Assembly: GCA_937967705.1 (NCBI GenBank)
Contig: CALCJG010000348.1
Coordinates: 1 to 20,877, forward strand
Source of the DNA: an uncultured Spirochaetia bacterium
Lineage (GTDB): Bacteria; Spirochaetota; UBA4802; JAGODF01
DNA length: 20,877 bases
Direction: 5' to 3'
Shown here: positions 8,182 through 15,875 of the stretch, piece after piece
How positions within the stretch are numbered: the first letter of the stretch is position 1
Layout: each line of letters starts with the position of its first letter
Made by a program: the position numbers and the translations under genes
The notes under the pieces: generated by a model
The model's database searches: none
Told to the model about the DNA's origin: nothing
The model's input: the letters and a program-made list of their open reading frames with translations, nothing else

Positions 8182-8838
8182 ATGCCGACTGTCATCTCCA
8201 GTGTCTGGGGAAACTCCCGTATTATCCTCCTGTCCGTCTTTCTGATGCTTCTGGGATTGTCCGTAACTATCATTTCCGCGTACGGCGAGATAAAGAAACG
8301 AACCAGGGACGATGGCACCATTGATTTCTTCAACACGAAGAAATCCCCTTCACCGAAAGAGAAGCGGCACAGTTTCAGTTCAGCCTATGATCCGATCATA
8401 CAGGAAATCGCTTCGCGGGAGGGGCTGGATCCATACCTGATAAAATGCATCATCAAAGCGGAATCGGACTTCAATCCCAACGCCATCTCCCCGGCAGGGG
8501 CGATGGGATTGATGCAGCTGATGCAGGAAGTGACCCGGCTGTACAACATGAAAGACCCCTTCGATCCGAGGGAGAATATCAGCACGGGAGTGAAGCATTT
8601 CAAGGTATTGATGAAATACTTCAACGATGACATCCCCCTTGCACTGGCCGCCTATCATGCCGGCCTTGGCCGTGTTAAAAAACGCATGGCGGTTCCCCCA
8701 ATCCGGGCAACCATAGATTACGTCAATCGAATTATGATGTACTATACAGGAAAGAAACCCGCCGGAACGGAAAAGACAATACAAAGGCTCTATAAACGCA
8801 TAGAGAAAGACGGCACCATCGTCATTTATGGCCGCTAG
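8182..8838 (+). CDS. Membrane-anchored lytic transglycosylase (SLT family)
   Basis: 218 residues: an N-terminal membrane segment or signal at about 13-34, then an SLT domain that cleaves the glycan strand of peptidoglycan in the periplasm. Catalytic Glu94 is in IIKAESDFNPNAISP, followed by AGAMGLMQLM at 105-114 and AYHAG at 157-161. Two positions differ from the usual form: GLMQLMQ for GLMQLMP, and AYHAG for AYNAG. Short DGTI motifs of the DUF4124-like kind flank the domain (RDDGTIDFF at 42-50 and EKDGTIVIYG at the C-terminus). ATG 8182 lies seven bases after the DHH gene, with AGGAGAG at 8164-8170 inside that gene's end, so the two are probably co-transcribed. Confidence 0.9.
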   Translation: MPTVISSVWGNSRIILLSVFLMLLGLSVTIISAYGEIKKRTRDDGTIDFFNTKKSPSPKEKRHSFSSAYDPIIQEIASREGLDPYLIKCIIKAESDFNPNAISPAGAMGLMQLMQEVTRLYNMKDPFDPRENISTGVKHFKVLMKYFNDDIPLALAAYHAGLGRVKKRMAVPPIRATIDYVNRIMMYYTGKKPAGTEKTIQRLYKRIEKDGTIVIYGR

Positions 8839-8867
8839 TGTCCCTACTCCCCTTTTTTTAATTATGC

Positions 8868-8896
8868 TTGACAATCGAAGAATAAGGCGATAACTG
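8868..8896 (+). promoter_or_regulatory. Possible promoter for the SH3-like lipoprotein gene
   Basis: Perfect TTGACA at 8868-8873 with a weak -10 at 8891-8896 (TAACTG, 17-base spacer), 86 bases before the gene. The -10 match is poor, so this is tentative. Confidence 0.3.
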
Positions 8897-8982
8897 AAAC
8901 ATTCGGTGGTTGATTTGATATTCGCAGACACAGAATCCCACCGGGGCACTGAAACACTTAATTCAAATCATTAGGAGGAAAC

Positions 8983-9726
8983 ATGAAAAAGTATTTTTCT
9001 CTTGTCCTTATTGCCAGCCTTTTCTTTGCTTTTCAGTGTAAAAAAGAGGCCGCCAAACAGGCGGATCAGCCGACAACCCTTGCGAAAAAGTATGCAAAAT
9101 ACCGGGTTGCTGTCTATAAAGACAAGGAACTGAAATCATGGCTCAGTACTATGGAAAAGGCGGAATCCATGGATCTGATCAACGAAGAAAAATACGTCAA
9201 CGCCAAAAAGAAACAAATCGATCTGGCAAAAGTAAAGCTCTCCGACGGGAAGGAGGGGTATATTGATGCAAAACACCTGGCGGACAAACCTATCGTCATC
9301 ACTGGGGACAACGTCAAGGCATTCGTACGCCCCGATATCGGCAGCAAGCAATACTGCACCCTTCCCAAGGGCACCATTGCCTTCATTATTGAAGAGAAGG
9401 CCGATTGGGTGAGAATCTATGCAGGAGCAGTGGGTGAAAAGAAGGTTATGGGCCAGTGGGTCAAGGGAGGATACAGCACCGATGAAAAGATCATCATCGA
9501 TGCCAAGGAATATGACAGCGCCCTCAATCTCCTTAAGGAGCAAAAGCCGGAGAAGATTGAAAAAGCCATAAAAGAGGCCCGGGAAAAACTGACCAATCTG
9601 TCCAATAATCCCACATCCCCTTTCAGTGAAATTGCCAAGACTAAACTGATGGAGCTGGATGGGCAGGCGCCTGCTAAAGACGCCCCTGCCCCACCAGAAG
9701 GCGGCATGGGCGATCCCGCTCAGTAA
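8983..9726 (+). CDS. SH3-like domain lipoprotein
   Basis: 247 residues. Lipoprotein signal: MKK, a hydrophobic stretch, then FFAFQC with the lipid Cys at 19. The residues before Cys fit the relaxed spirochaetal lipobox better than the strict LAGC form. Two bacterial SH3-like segments follow: about 38-95 (YRVAVYKDKELKSWL to SDGKEGYIDAKHL) and about 97-165 (ITGDNVKAFVRPDIGSKQY, ADWVRIYAG, VMGQWVKGGY). A helical region at 175-225 and a low-complexity Ala/Pro tail end it. Such lipoproteins usually sit in the periplasm or outer membrane and may bind cell wall; function is unknown. The start has a strong TAGGAGG Shine-Dalgarno. It follows a lytic transglycosylase gene and is closed by a terminator. 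Confidence 0.8.
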   Translation: MKKYFSLVLIASLFFAFQCKKEAAKQADQPTTLAKKYAKYRVAVYKDKELKSWLSTMEKAESMDLINEEKYVNAKKKQIDLAKVKLSDGKEGYIDAKHLADKPIVITGDNVKAFVRPDIGSKQYCTLPKGTIAFIIEEKADWVRIYAGAVGEKKVMGQWVKGGYSTDEKIIIDAKEYDSALNLLKEQKPEKIEKAIKEAREKLTNLSNNPTSPFSEIAKTKLMELDGQAPAKDAPAPPEGGMGDPAQ

Positions 9727-9751
9727 TCGAATGGTTTTCTCGAGGATCATC

Positions 9752-9785
9752 AAAAAAAAGCCCGGGGACAATCCCGGGCTTTTTT
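9752..9785. terminator. Bidirectional rho-independent terminator
   Basis: Stem GCCCGGG (9760-9766) and CCCGGGC (9773-9779) with loop GACAAT, flanked by an A8 run on the left and a T6 run on the right, so it can end transcription from both sides. It lies between the convergent lipoprotein and fliG genes, 26 bases after the lipoprotein stop and 18 bases after the fliG stop. Confidence 0.93.
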
Positions 9786-9802
9786 CATTCCTTCATCGGC
9801 AG

Positions 9803-10819
9803 TTACTCCACATACTCTTCCTTTTCTTTACGAATGGTAATGACGCCGGAATCATTCAGTGAGCGCATGATAGATACGATGAGGTCCCGTGCCGCCTGAA
9901 TGTCCGAAACCCTGACCGGGCCCATGGAATCCATCTCACTGAGAACGTCCGTAGCCCTGTTTTTACTCATGTTACGTAGCAGTTTGAACCTCAGCTCATC
10001 ACCGGCTCCCTTGAGGGCTTTGGCAATCAGATTGTCATCGTTGATTTCATCAATCAGTATTCGAATCTCCTGATGGGAAAGATTTAGTATAAGTTCAAAG
10101 GTAAAGAGCCTGTCCCTGATGTCCCGGGATACATCCGGTATGGTTTCCTCAAGATGATCCATCAGCATCTTCTCTTGATCCCCGCTGATGTAATTCAGGA
10201 TGGAAACCAGGGTCTCCACACCCCCCGAAGAGTTTACACCGTGTCCCGAAACCTTGTAACTCTCATATTTCTTGCGCAACACACGTGCGATCTCCAGTAC
10301 TGCCTCTGGCGAGGTACGGTCCATTTTAGCCATCCGCTTGGCCACTTCCTTAGCGGTCGCGGGGTTCAGGGATTTCAATATTTCCGCTGATTTTACTGGT
10401 GGAAGATACGCCAGGGTTACCGTGATGGTCTGGGGATGCTCATCCTGCAGGAAGGTCACCAGGATATCTGCCTCGATATTCCTCAGAAATTCAAACCCCT
10501 TCTCCAGATCTTTGCGTGAAAAGCTGGTCAAAACATCCTTCGCCTTTTCCTCACCGAAGGCCGCCACGAGGAGATCCCGAGCCACGTTCTCTCCGCCGGA
10601 AACGGCACCTCTATTCCTCCTCAGTTCCAGAAGAAAATCAGCGATGAGATCCTCCTTTTCCTCCGGTGTAAGCCGGTCTATTTTAGCGATCTCTACCGCC
10701 AGTTTCTTAACGCTCTCTTCGTCCAGGTGTTTTACGATATCCGAGGCCACGTCAGGCCCCAATGCCACCATGAGAGCTGCGGCCCTCTCCAGACCGCTCA
10801 TTTCTCCGGGTGATTTCAT
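9803..10819 (-). CDS. fliG: Flagellar motor switch protein FliG
   Basis: 338 residues, normal FliG length. FliG is part of the cytoplasmic switch ring and transmits torque from the stator. Visible parts: N-terminal domain (SGLERAAALMVALGPDVA), middle domain with the EHPQT motif at 127-131, and C-terminal torque domain with NMSKNRATDVLSEMDSMGPVRVSDIQAAR near the end. The MFXF hinge reads LFTF (RDRLFTFELIL). The ATG at 10819 overlaps the TGA of rnfB by one base (TGATG) and no clear Shine-Dalgarno precedes it, so translation probably depends on re-initiation after rnfB. Spirochaetes often carry two fliG paralogues; which one this is cannot be told here. No other flagellar gene is in the window. 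Confidence 0.95.
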   Translation of the reverse strand: MKSPGEMSGLERAAALMVALGPDVASDIVKHLDEESVKKLAVEIAKIDRLTPEEKEDLIADFLLELRRNRGAVSGGENVARDLLVAAFGEEKAKDVLTSFSRKDLEKGFEFLRNIEADILVTFLQDEHPQTITVTLAYLPPVKSAEILKSLNPATAKEVAKRMAKMDRTSPEAVLEIARVLRKKYESYKVSGHGVNSSGGVETLVSILNYISGDQEKMLMDHLEETIPDVSRDIRDRLFTFELILNLSHQEIRILIDEINDDNLIAKALKGAGDELRFKLLRNMSKNRATDVLSEMDSMGPVRVSDIQAARDLIVSIMRSLNDSGVITIRKEKEEYVE

Positions 10820-11667
10820 CAGGCGGATGTCTTTCTGCTGAGAAACTCAATGACCTTCTGAGGACAGACTTCTGCGCATTTACCGCAATTGATACACTTC
10901 GTATAATCGATCACCGCTAGAAAATTCACGACTTCGATCGCGGTTTCAATTTCCGGGTTCTCCTGGAATACCTCTTTGCAGGCCTTAACACAGCGGTTGC
11001 AGGCAATGCATCCCACGCTGCACCCCTTCTTCATGGCCGGAGCCTTTTCCTTGTTGCGGCAGATAACGTGGACATCAAAGGTCTCGCCGACCAGACTGAT
11101 GATGCTTCTGGGACAGGCAGAGACACACTTTCCGCAACCGGTACATTTGTCCCAGTCCACTACAGGGAGATTATTCTCGTTCATGTGGATAGCATCGAAG
11201 GGACAGACCGCAGCGCAATCCCCCATTCCTAGGCACCCGTACTGACATACTTTACTCCCCCCCATAACCTGCTGTGCTGCCATGCACGTAACCGGTCCAT
11301 CATACAGAAACCTGGTCTTTGTGACATCCGAGCCTCCCTGGCAATGGATTCTCGCCTTGACAGGATGAACTGATTCCGCCTCAATGCCCATAATTTCGGC
11401 AATCTTCCTGACCACATCGACACCGCCGGCGGGGCAGAGATTGATGGCAACTTCCCCCTGAACGATTTTTGTCGCATACCCTGCGCATCCTGGCTGTCCA
11501 CAGGCTCCGCAATTGGCATTGGGAAGAACCTCCAGTACTTTGTCGAAACGGGGATCCTTCTCTACATGCAGCTTAATTTTTGCTATGGAAAGGATTAACC
11601 CGAAAACAGCGCCGATGGCGGTAATGCTGGCAATGGATGAAACGGAAGGGAAGATCTGATCAAACAT
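10819..11667 (-). CDS. rnfB: RnfB-type iron-sulfur protein (orphan)
   Basis: 282 residues from ATG 11667. An N-terminal membrane helix (about 8-32), then the RnfB-specific [4Fe-4S] domain NCGACGQPGCAGYA with LCPAGG, then several cysteine sets: CQYGCLGMGDCAAVCP, CTGCGKCVSACP, CSVGCIACNRCVKAC and CINCGKCAEVCP, i.e. the long RnfB form with several clusters. RnfB feeds electrons from ferredoxin into the Rnf membrane complex, but no rnfA, C, D, E or G lies nearby. An upstream GTG/ATG extension to 11700 is possible, but AGAGG at 11673-11677, five bases before ATG 11667, fits better. It is the first gene of a two-gene unit with fliG and is divergent from the HATPase gene. Confidence 0.9.
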   Translation of the reverse strand: MFDQIFPSVSSIASITAIGAVFGLILSIAKIKLHVEKDPRFDKVLEVLPNANCGACGQPGCAGYATKIVQGEVAINLCPAGGVDVVRKIAEIMGIEAESVHPVKARIHCQGGSDVTKTRFLYDGPVTCMAAQQVMGGSKVCQYGCLGMGDCAAVCPFDAIHMNENNLPVVDWDKCTGCGKCVSACPRSIISLVGETFDVHVICRNKEKAPAMKKGCSVGCIACNRCVKACKEVFQENPEIETAIEVVNFLAVIDYTKCINCGKCAEVCPQKVIEFLSRKTSA

Positions 11668-11760
11668 ATATACCTCTTCAGGGCAAAAGGATAGGACCAT
11701 GGAAATTCAAATTAATACTATTTTTCACTTGATATTTATCAATAATTATTTTATTCAATT

Positions 11761-12480
11761 ATGATAATTTTATCCGAAAATAGAAATGAAACCAATAAAA
11801 TTTCTGATAATGTGAATTCCCCTATGGAAGCTGAAACATACAGCAGAGGGCTTGAAGACAGCCTGGATGCTGCCCTGGAAGGGGGCAAGGACATCGTCTT
11901 TATTTCCTATTCCCTGCTCAATGAAACCGAGGATAAAATCAAGAATGTCCTGGCTAAAATTCTGGAAAAGCATCAGAAGGAAGAGCTTTTTACCCCCCTC
12001 TATTCCTGTACAAAAGAACTTATTGCCAATGCCACCAAGGCCAACGCCAAGAAGATCCTGATCGATGAAGGAACCATTCAGAATCCGGACAATCCCATGG
12101 AGGTGGTTGAAAAGATCAGGGCCGTCCTGAACGAGGAGTCCCTTCTGGAATACGGGATCAAGGCAAAGAAGAGCAGGCTTTCCACACGAACCTACATCTC
12201 GGTGAGAAACAGTTTCCTTATCATCAACGTCATCAACAACGTACCTCTCCCGGAAAGCGAACTCAACCGCATTCAGGAAAGGATCGAGATCTCTTCCCGG
12301 TACGACAGCATCGCCGAGTTCTACATCGAGAACCCCGATCCGATTGCAGAGGGAATGGGGCTGGGACTTTCCATGGTTGTCGTTCTCCTGAAGAGCATCA
12401 ACATCGACTATCGAAACTTCGATGTTACGACAGACGGGATTGAAAAAACCTATGCCAGGATAGAGATACCCCTCTCCTGA
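11761..12480 (+). CDS. HATPase-domain protein without HisKA (GHKL fold)
   Basis: 239 residues. N-box-like KELIANATKANAKK at 85-98 and a G-box GMGLGLSMVVVLL at 198-210 mark a histidine-kinase-type ATP-binding fold. There is no phosphoacceptor His domain, membrane segment or receiver, and the usual DxGxG box is not clear (VRNSFLIINVINNVPLPES occupies that region). Proteins of this plan occur in spirochaetes as soluble proteins of unknown role; possible roles are an anti-sigma-type kinase or a partner kinase. The start is uncertain: ATG 11761 lies in an AT-rich tract with no Shine-Dalgarno, and ATG 11824 is an alternative that keeps the whole domain. TTGATA at 11729-11734 could be a -35. It converges with the TetR gene two bases away. 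Confidence 0.75.
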   Translation: MIILSENRNETNKISDNVNSPMEAETYSRGLEDSLDAALEGGKDIVFISYSLLNETEDKIKNVLAKILEKHQKEELFTPLYSCTKELIANATKANAKKILIDEGTIQNPDNPMEVVEKIRAVLNEESLLEYGIKAKKSRLSTRTYISVRNSFLIINVINNVPLPESELNRIQERIEISSRYDSIAEFYIENPDPIAEGMGLGLSMVVVLLKSINIDYRNFDVTTDGIEKTYARIEIPLS

Positions 12481-12482
12481 AA

Positions 12483-13082
12483 CTATTTCTTCAGAAACGA
12501 CATCACCATGGACATGCAATAACGAGCAATATGATCGATATTGTAAAGGGAGTTATTGAAGGTCCACTGTACGGCCACGTTTACGACCATGGCGGTAATC
12601 ATATAGGCAAGATTAGATGAATCGACGGACTTGAACTCATCCTGAGCAATCCCCATATCGATGACCTTTTTGGTCTCATTGGACATCCTCTCCATGATTT
12701 TTCCATTGATGGTCTTTACCCTTTCGTTCACGGGTATCTGAGCCCAGAAATCGACCATAACCGTATAAAAGGCCGGATGCCTTTTAGCCGTTACGATATA
12801 AGCGATAATAATGGCTTTAAGCTTGCGCTCCGGGGTTTTATAACGTTCTGACCTTTTCTTGATGTTCTTCTCGATAATCATGTAGATCTGTTCGAGAAGG
12901 TAGATCAGAATGTCTTCCTTTGATTTGAAATAATGAAGAACTCCCCCTTTTGAAAGACCTGCGGTGTTCGCTATGTCCTCAATGGTAAAATTGTTATACC
13001 CTTTGGAAGAAATCACGTCATAAGCGGCCTGTACAATTTGGATTTTCCTTTTTTCTTCCTTTTCCGAATTTTTAACAGCCAT
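12483..13082 (-). CDS. TetR/AcrR family transcriptional regulator
   Basis: 199 residues from ATG 13082. The N-terminal DNA-binding domain has the helix-turn-helix at about 33-52 (FTIEDIANTAGLSKGGVLHYF), preceded by the usual RKIQIVQAAYDVISSKGY helix. The all-helical C-terminal domain should bind a ligand and dimerise; the ligand is unknown. A TTG at 13088 would add two residues, but ATG 13082 is better placed behind GGGAT. No obvious target gene is adjacent: neighbours are a convergent HATPase gene and, upstream, the 3' end of the radical SAM gene. It may act on itself or at a distance. Confidence 0.92.
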   Translation of the reverse strand: MAVKNSEKEEKRKIQIVQAAYDVISSKGYNNFTIEDIANTAGLSKGGVLHYFKSKEDILIYLLEQIYMIIEKNIKKRSERYKTPERKLKAIIIAYIVTAKRHPAFYTVMVDFWAQIPVNERVKTINGKIMERMSNETKKVIDMGIAQDEFKSVDSSNLAYMITAMVVNVAVQWTFNNSLYNIDHIARYCMSMVMSFLKK

Positions 13083-13109
13083 AAACAATCATCCCATCAC
13101 ATCTTATTT

Positions 13110-13115
13110 ATTATA
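13110..13115 (-). promoter_or_regulatory. -10 element (TATAAT) upstream of the TetR gene
   Basis: A perfect TATAAT on the minus strand, 28 bases ahead of the TetR ATG. No good -35 at 17 bases. Two TTGTTA copies lie just upstream in the same orientation and could be operator half-sites or chance. Confidence 0.35.
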
Positions 13116-13326
13116 ATTACTAACAACCACTGCTATTAACAATTCTAATTCCCCACATATTCCAATAGGCGGTCATACCTGAAGGACAATCTCAAATAAT
13201 TGACGGGGGATTGAAGGATTTTTTTCTATCACTCTGACTGCAGCCCTAATGGCTACATCAACACATATAAGCTGGACACTTCTTAGAATTCTGTTGTTTA
13301 CAATACAGGGCGTCAACAAGAAAACA

Positions 13327-14271
13327 TCAACAGTTCCGTTTTTTTTTGAGTACGATAAACTCCCCTCTTTCCATAACCTTTTTCTCCACCTCGCCATCCT
13401 TCAACATCGCATCCAATACCTCCTGGATCCGCAAGTCCCCTGCACCAGTAGTCGAAACGAGGTCTTCAAAAGTAGAAGGCCGTCTCTCAAGGGTTGACAC
13501 AATTACTCTGCGAATATTATCCGGTGTGGCTCCCCTTCTGTTCTGTTTCAAGGGTTTGCCAAGAACCTCCACCGGGTACTCGGAGAAAAAAGATTTAACA
13601 TATTCCATCGCTTCAAAGCCAGCCGACTCGACCCAGTTTTCCGTGCCAGGCCTGTCCAGTGAATTGAGCTGTATCCCGTCTGGCTTGATATCACGACAGG
13701 CATCTCGAAGCAGCCCCAGTTCTTCTTCCGTATCATTAGCGCCGGGAATGATAAAGATTTCCAGTAAGAGCATTCCATGGTATTCCGCCCGTAAGTGCTT
13801 CAGTCCCTCGAGTAGATCATTTACAGTAACCCCCTTTAACGGGCGGTTGATTTCCCGGAAAACCCTATCCGAAGCGGCATCCAGCGAGGGTATGATGATA
13901 TCTGCCTTGGTAACACGAGCGCGAATCTCAAAATTGCAGAAAAGGGACCCGTTGGTGAGGAGCACTACTCGGTATTGGGGATAGGATGTTTTGAGAAAAT
14001 CAATGATTCGTCCAATACCGGAGTGCAACGTCGGCTCCCCAGAACCAGCGAAGGTAACGGCATCAAGACGCGGATGTTTGCTGAGATAATCATCCAGCTC
14101 CTGTATCACTTCATCCGTGGGTACATATTCCCTGACGATATCCGTGTGATCCGTAGTAATCCCGCATTCACAGTAGACACAGTCGAAAGTGCAGGTTTTA
14201 TAGGGTATCAGGTCGATCCCTAAGGAGATACCCAATCTTCGTGAGTTGACCGGACCAAAGATATATTTCAT
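13327..14271 (-). CDS. Radical SAM enzyme (COG0731-like)
   Basis: 314 residues. The radical SAM cluster motif CTFDCVYC has Cys27, Cys31 and Cys34, preceded by FGPVNSRRLGISLGID, the hallmark of the COG0731 branch related to wyosine-type tRNA enzymes and other uncharacterised members. VTFAGSGEPTLH at about 72-83 is the SAM-binding GGE-like motif. The last 60 residues (TLERRPSTFEDLVSTTGAGDLRIQEVLDAML) look like a winged-helix tail. The exact reaction is unknown; a bacterial member is not expected to make wyosine. It ends just after an A9 tract in the coding strand. It follows the cNMP-binding gene by 18 bases, so the two probably form an operon. Confidence 0.85.
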   Translation of the reverse strand: MKYIFGPVNSRRLGISLGIDLIPYKTCTFDCVYCECGITTDHTDIVREYVPTDEVIQELDDYLSKHPRLDAVTFAGSGEPTLHSGIGRIIDFLKTSYPQYRVVLLTNGSLFCNFEIRARVTKADIIIPSLDAASDRVFREINRPLKGVTVNDLLEGLKHLRAEYHGMLLLEIFIIPGANDTEEELGLLRDACRDIKPDGIQLNSLDRPGTENWVESAGFEAMEYVKSFFSEYPVEVLGKPLKQNRRGATPDNIRRVIVSTLERRPSTFEDLVSTTGAGDLRIQEVLDAMLKDGEVEKKVMERGEFIVLKKKRNC

Positions 14272-14289
14272 AGCAGCAGCTCATGTATC

Positions 14290-14679
14290 CTACATGGTCA
14301 GTTTAAGCCGATTGAGCTCGCTTATCTTTCCCATGAGGATTTCATCGGTCTGTGCCAGTCGTTGAGAAAGGATATGAACCATCTTGGCGGCAAAACTGGG
14401 ATTCTTTACCAGAAAGGCCTTCAGTTCCTGGGCATTGTCCACATAGGCCACCTGAACATGGCCTATGGCTATGGCATTGGCGCTTCTCGGTGTGTTCGTA
14501 AACAGGGAAATCTCGCCGAAAAAATCGCCCTTTTTAAGAGTAGCCACAACAACCTTGGATTTCCCATCCGTAAGAAAAATTTCCACCATTCCTTCGAGGA
14601 TGATATACATCCGCTGTTCAATCTTACCAGACTCGATGATTTTTTCCCCGTTTTCGTACTTCAGTATTCTGGGAGCCAT
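14290..14679 (-). CDS. Stand-alone cyclic nucleotide-binding domain protein
   Basis: 129 residues, one cNMP-binding beta-barrel with no DNA-binding or enzyme domain. The phosphate-binding cassette is GDFFGEISLFTNTPRSANAIA (51-71), with Glu56 for the ribose and Arg65 for the cyclic phosphate; RSA as in CRP favours cAMP. A short helical tail (AKMVHILSQRLAQTDEILMGKISELNRLKL) could be a dimer or partner-binding helix. ATG 14679 follows AGGGTG six to seven bases upstream. It leads a probable operon with the radical SAM gene and could respond to cAMP from cyclases such as the one at 1575-3739. Partner unknown. Confidence 0.88.
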   Translation of the reverse strand: MAPRILKYENGEKIIESGKIEQRMYIILEGMVEIFLTDGKSKVVVATLKKGDFFGEISLFTNTPRSANAIAIGHVQVAYVDNAQELKAFLVKNPSFAAKMVHILSQRLAQTDEILMGKISELNRLKLTM

Positions 14680-14792
14680 GTTTCACCCTGCATGCAAGTT
14701 ATTATTCGTCCTGACATCTCAACCTTTCCAAACGGTGGCAGAACCGATTGTCCGATGCCCGCCAGAGAGGCACAAAAGTTCGGATAAAAGGA

Positions 14793-15842
14793 TCATTCCT
14801 TGACTTCCACTTTCAGCTTCATCAACACACGATTCTTCTCCAGCGAAGCGGAGAATTGCAGAGTATCCACTCTGTCAATTAGGCTATACAGGATAAGGCT
14901 TTTATTATAAACCATGAGGGCGATGACTGTTTTCAGGAATCTCTGCTCATTCAGACGGGCATAGAAAAGAAGAAAGGGATCCTTCACGGCATCTTCGCCG
15001 AAAAATCTCTTTTCCGCCTGATCCGGTGCTTCGCTCCTGGATTCGACGATCTTGTTAATAAACTCCCGGTTATTGCCGAAAAAGAGCCCGCTGCCCTTCT
15101 GAGCCAGGTAGTAGGTGTTATTCTTTTTATCCTTATATCTGAAGAAGGTGACCCCCTTTATTTTTTCATCCCCGTAATCGGCAAGGTCCTTTTCTTTCAT
15201 ATGTTTTCTGATCCGCTTCCAGACATTCGCCGCCATCTCATCATTCTTAAGGTATACATACAGAACGAGATCATCCATAAGTGCGAGGTTTTCATTTTTA
15301 CGTGAAATCACATTAATGGCACCCTTAAACCCACTGGCCATCTCTTCATCCAGCTCTATGCCAGTTCTATCCTTGAGTAACCGTTCCAACTTCCCATAAT
15401 ATCTGCACGATCCCGTATATTTTTTGTCATGCTCCCGGCACCACTTGGCTGCATCCTGAAGGTTCAGACGGCTGTAGAAATAGAGTGCCGGAGATTCATA
15501 GAGTATTGTCTTTTCCTCGATTTTTACACTGGTCTGAAAAAGCTTCTGAAGAAGTTGCCCGATAGGAGCATCCTCAATATAAGAGAGTTGCGTATCGACG
15601 AATAGTTTGTCTTTACGGACATCGATACACATGCCTAAATACTGGAGAGCCCCGAGGAGATCTGCGGACTTTTTCCTTATTGCCGAAATCACGGTTTCCC
15701 GGTCTCTCATCTCGTCGAGAAACGTGCTTGCCCCGGAGAAACCCTTGCCGCTTCCGGCATCGTCCTCCCCCCCCTTGGTATCCCCGGATGAGAGAAAAAA
15801 GCCCCCCCCGACAAACAGGACCACGTCCCCCTTACCGGGCAC
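14793..15842 (-). CDS. C-terminal fragment of the exported DUF3352-like protein
   Basis: Starts formally at GTG 15842, but the same frame is coding-like back to the TAG, there is no ribosome-binding site, and the product would lack a signal peptide, so it is not a likely independent gene. After a Gly/Ser-rich stretch holding the G8 tracts come helical and strand-rich segments with Cys pairs (CREHDKKYTGSC) and a C-terminus ending LMKLKVEVKE. No enzyme motif recognised. Confidence 0.7.
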   Translation of the reverse strand: MPGKGDVVLFVGGGFFLSSGDTKGGEDDAGSGKGFSGASTFLDEMRDRETVISAIRKKSADLLGALQYLGMCIDVRKDKLFVDTQLSYIEDAPIGQLLQKLFQTSVKIEEKTILYESPALYFYSRLNLQDAAKWCREHDKKYTGSCRYYGKLERLLKDRTGIELDEEMASGFKGAINVISRKNENLALMDDLVLYVYLKNDEMAANVWKRIRKHMKEKDLADYGDEKIKGVTFFRYKDKKNNTYYLAQKGSGLFFGNNREFINKIVESRSEAPDQAEKRFFGEDAVKDPFLLFYARLNEQRFLKTVIALMVYNKSLILYSLIDRVDTLQFSASLEKNRVLMKLKVEVKE

Positions 15843-15875
15843 CCTGGCAAGATAATCCTGATAAAGCCTGTCATC

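Noticed and set aside
7554..8336. 260-codon minus-strand open frame
   Set aside because: Overlaps the DHHA1 domain and the start of the lytic transglycosylase, both well supported on the plus strand; no recognisable protein motif.
9136..9771. 211-codon minus-strand open frame
   Set aside because: Antisense to the lipoprotein gene and runs through the terminator.
11770..12519. 249-codon minus-strand open frame
   Set aside because: Antisense to the HATPase gene, which has N-box and G-box motifs in the other direction.
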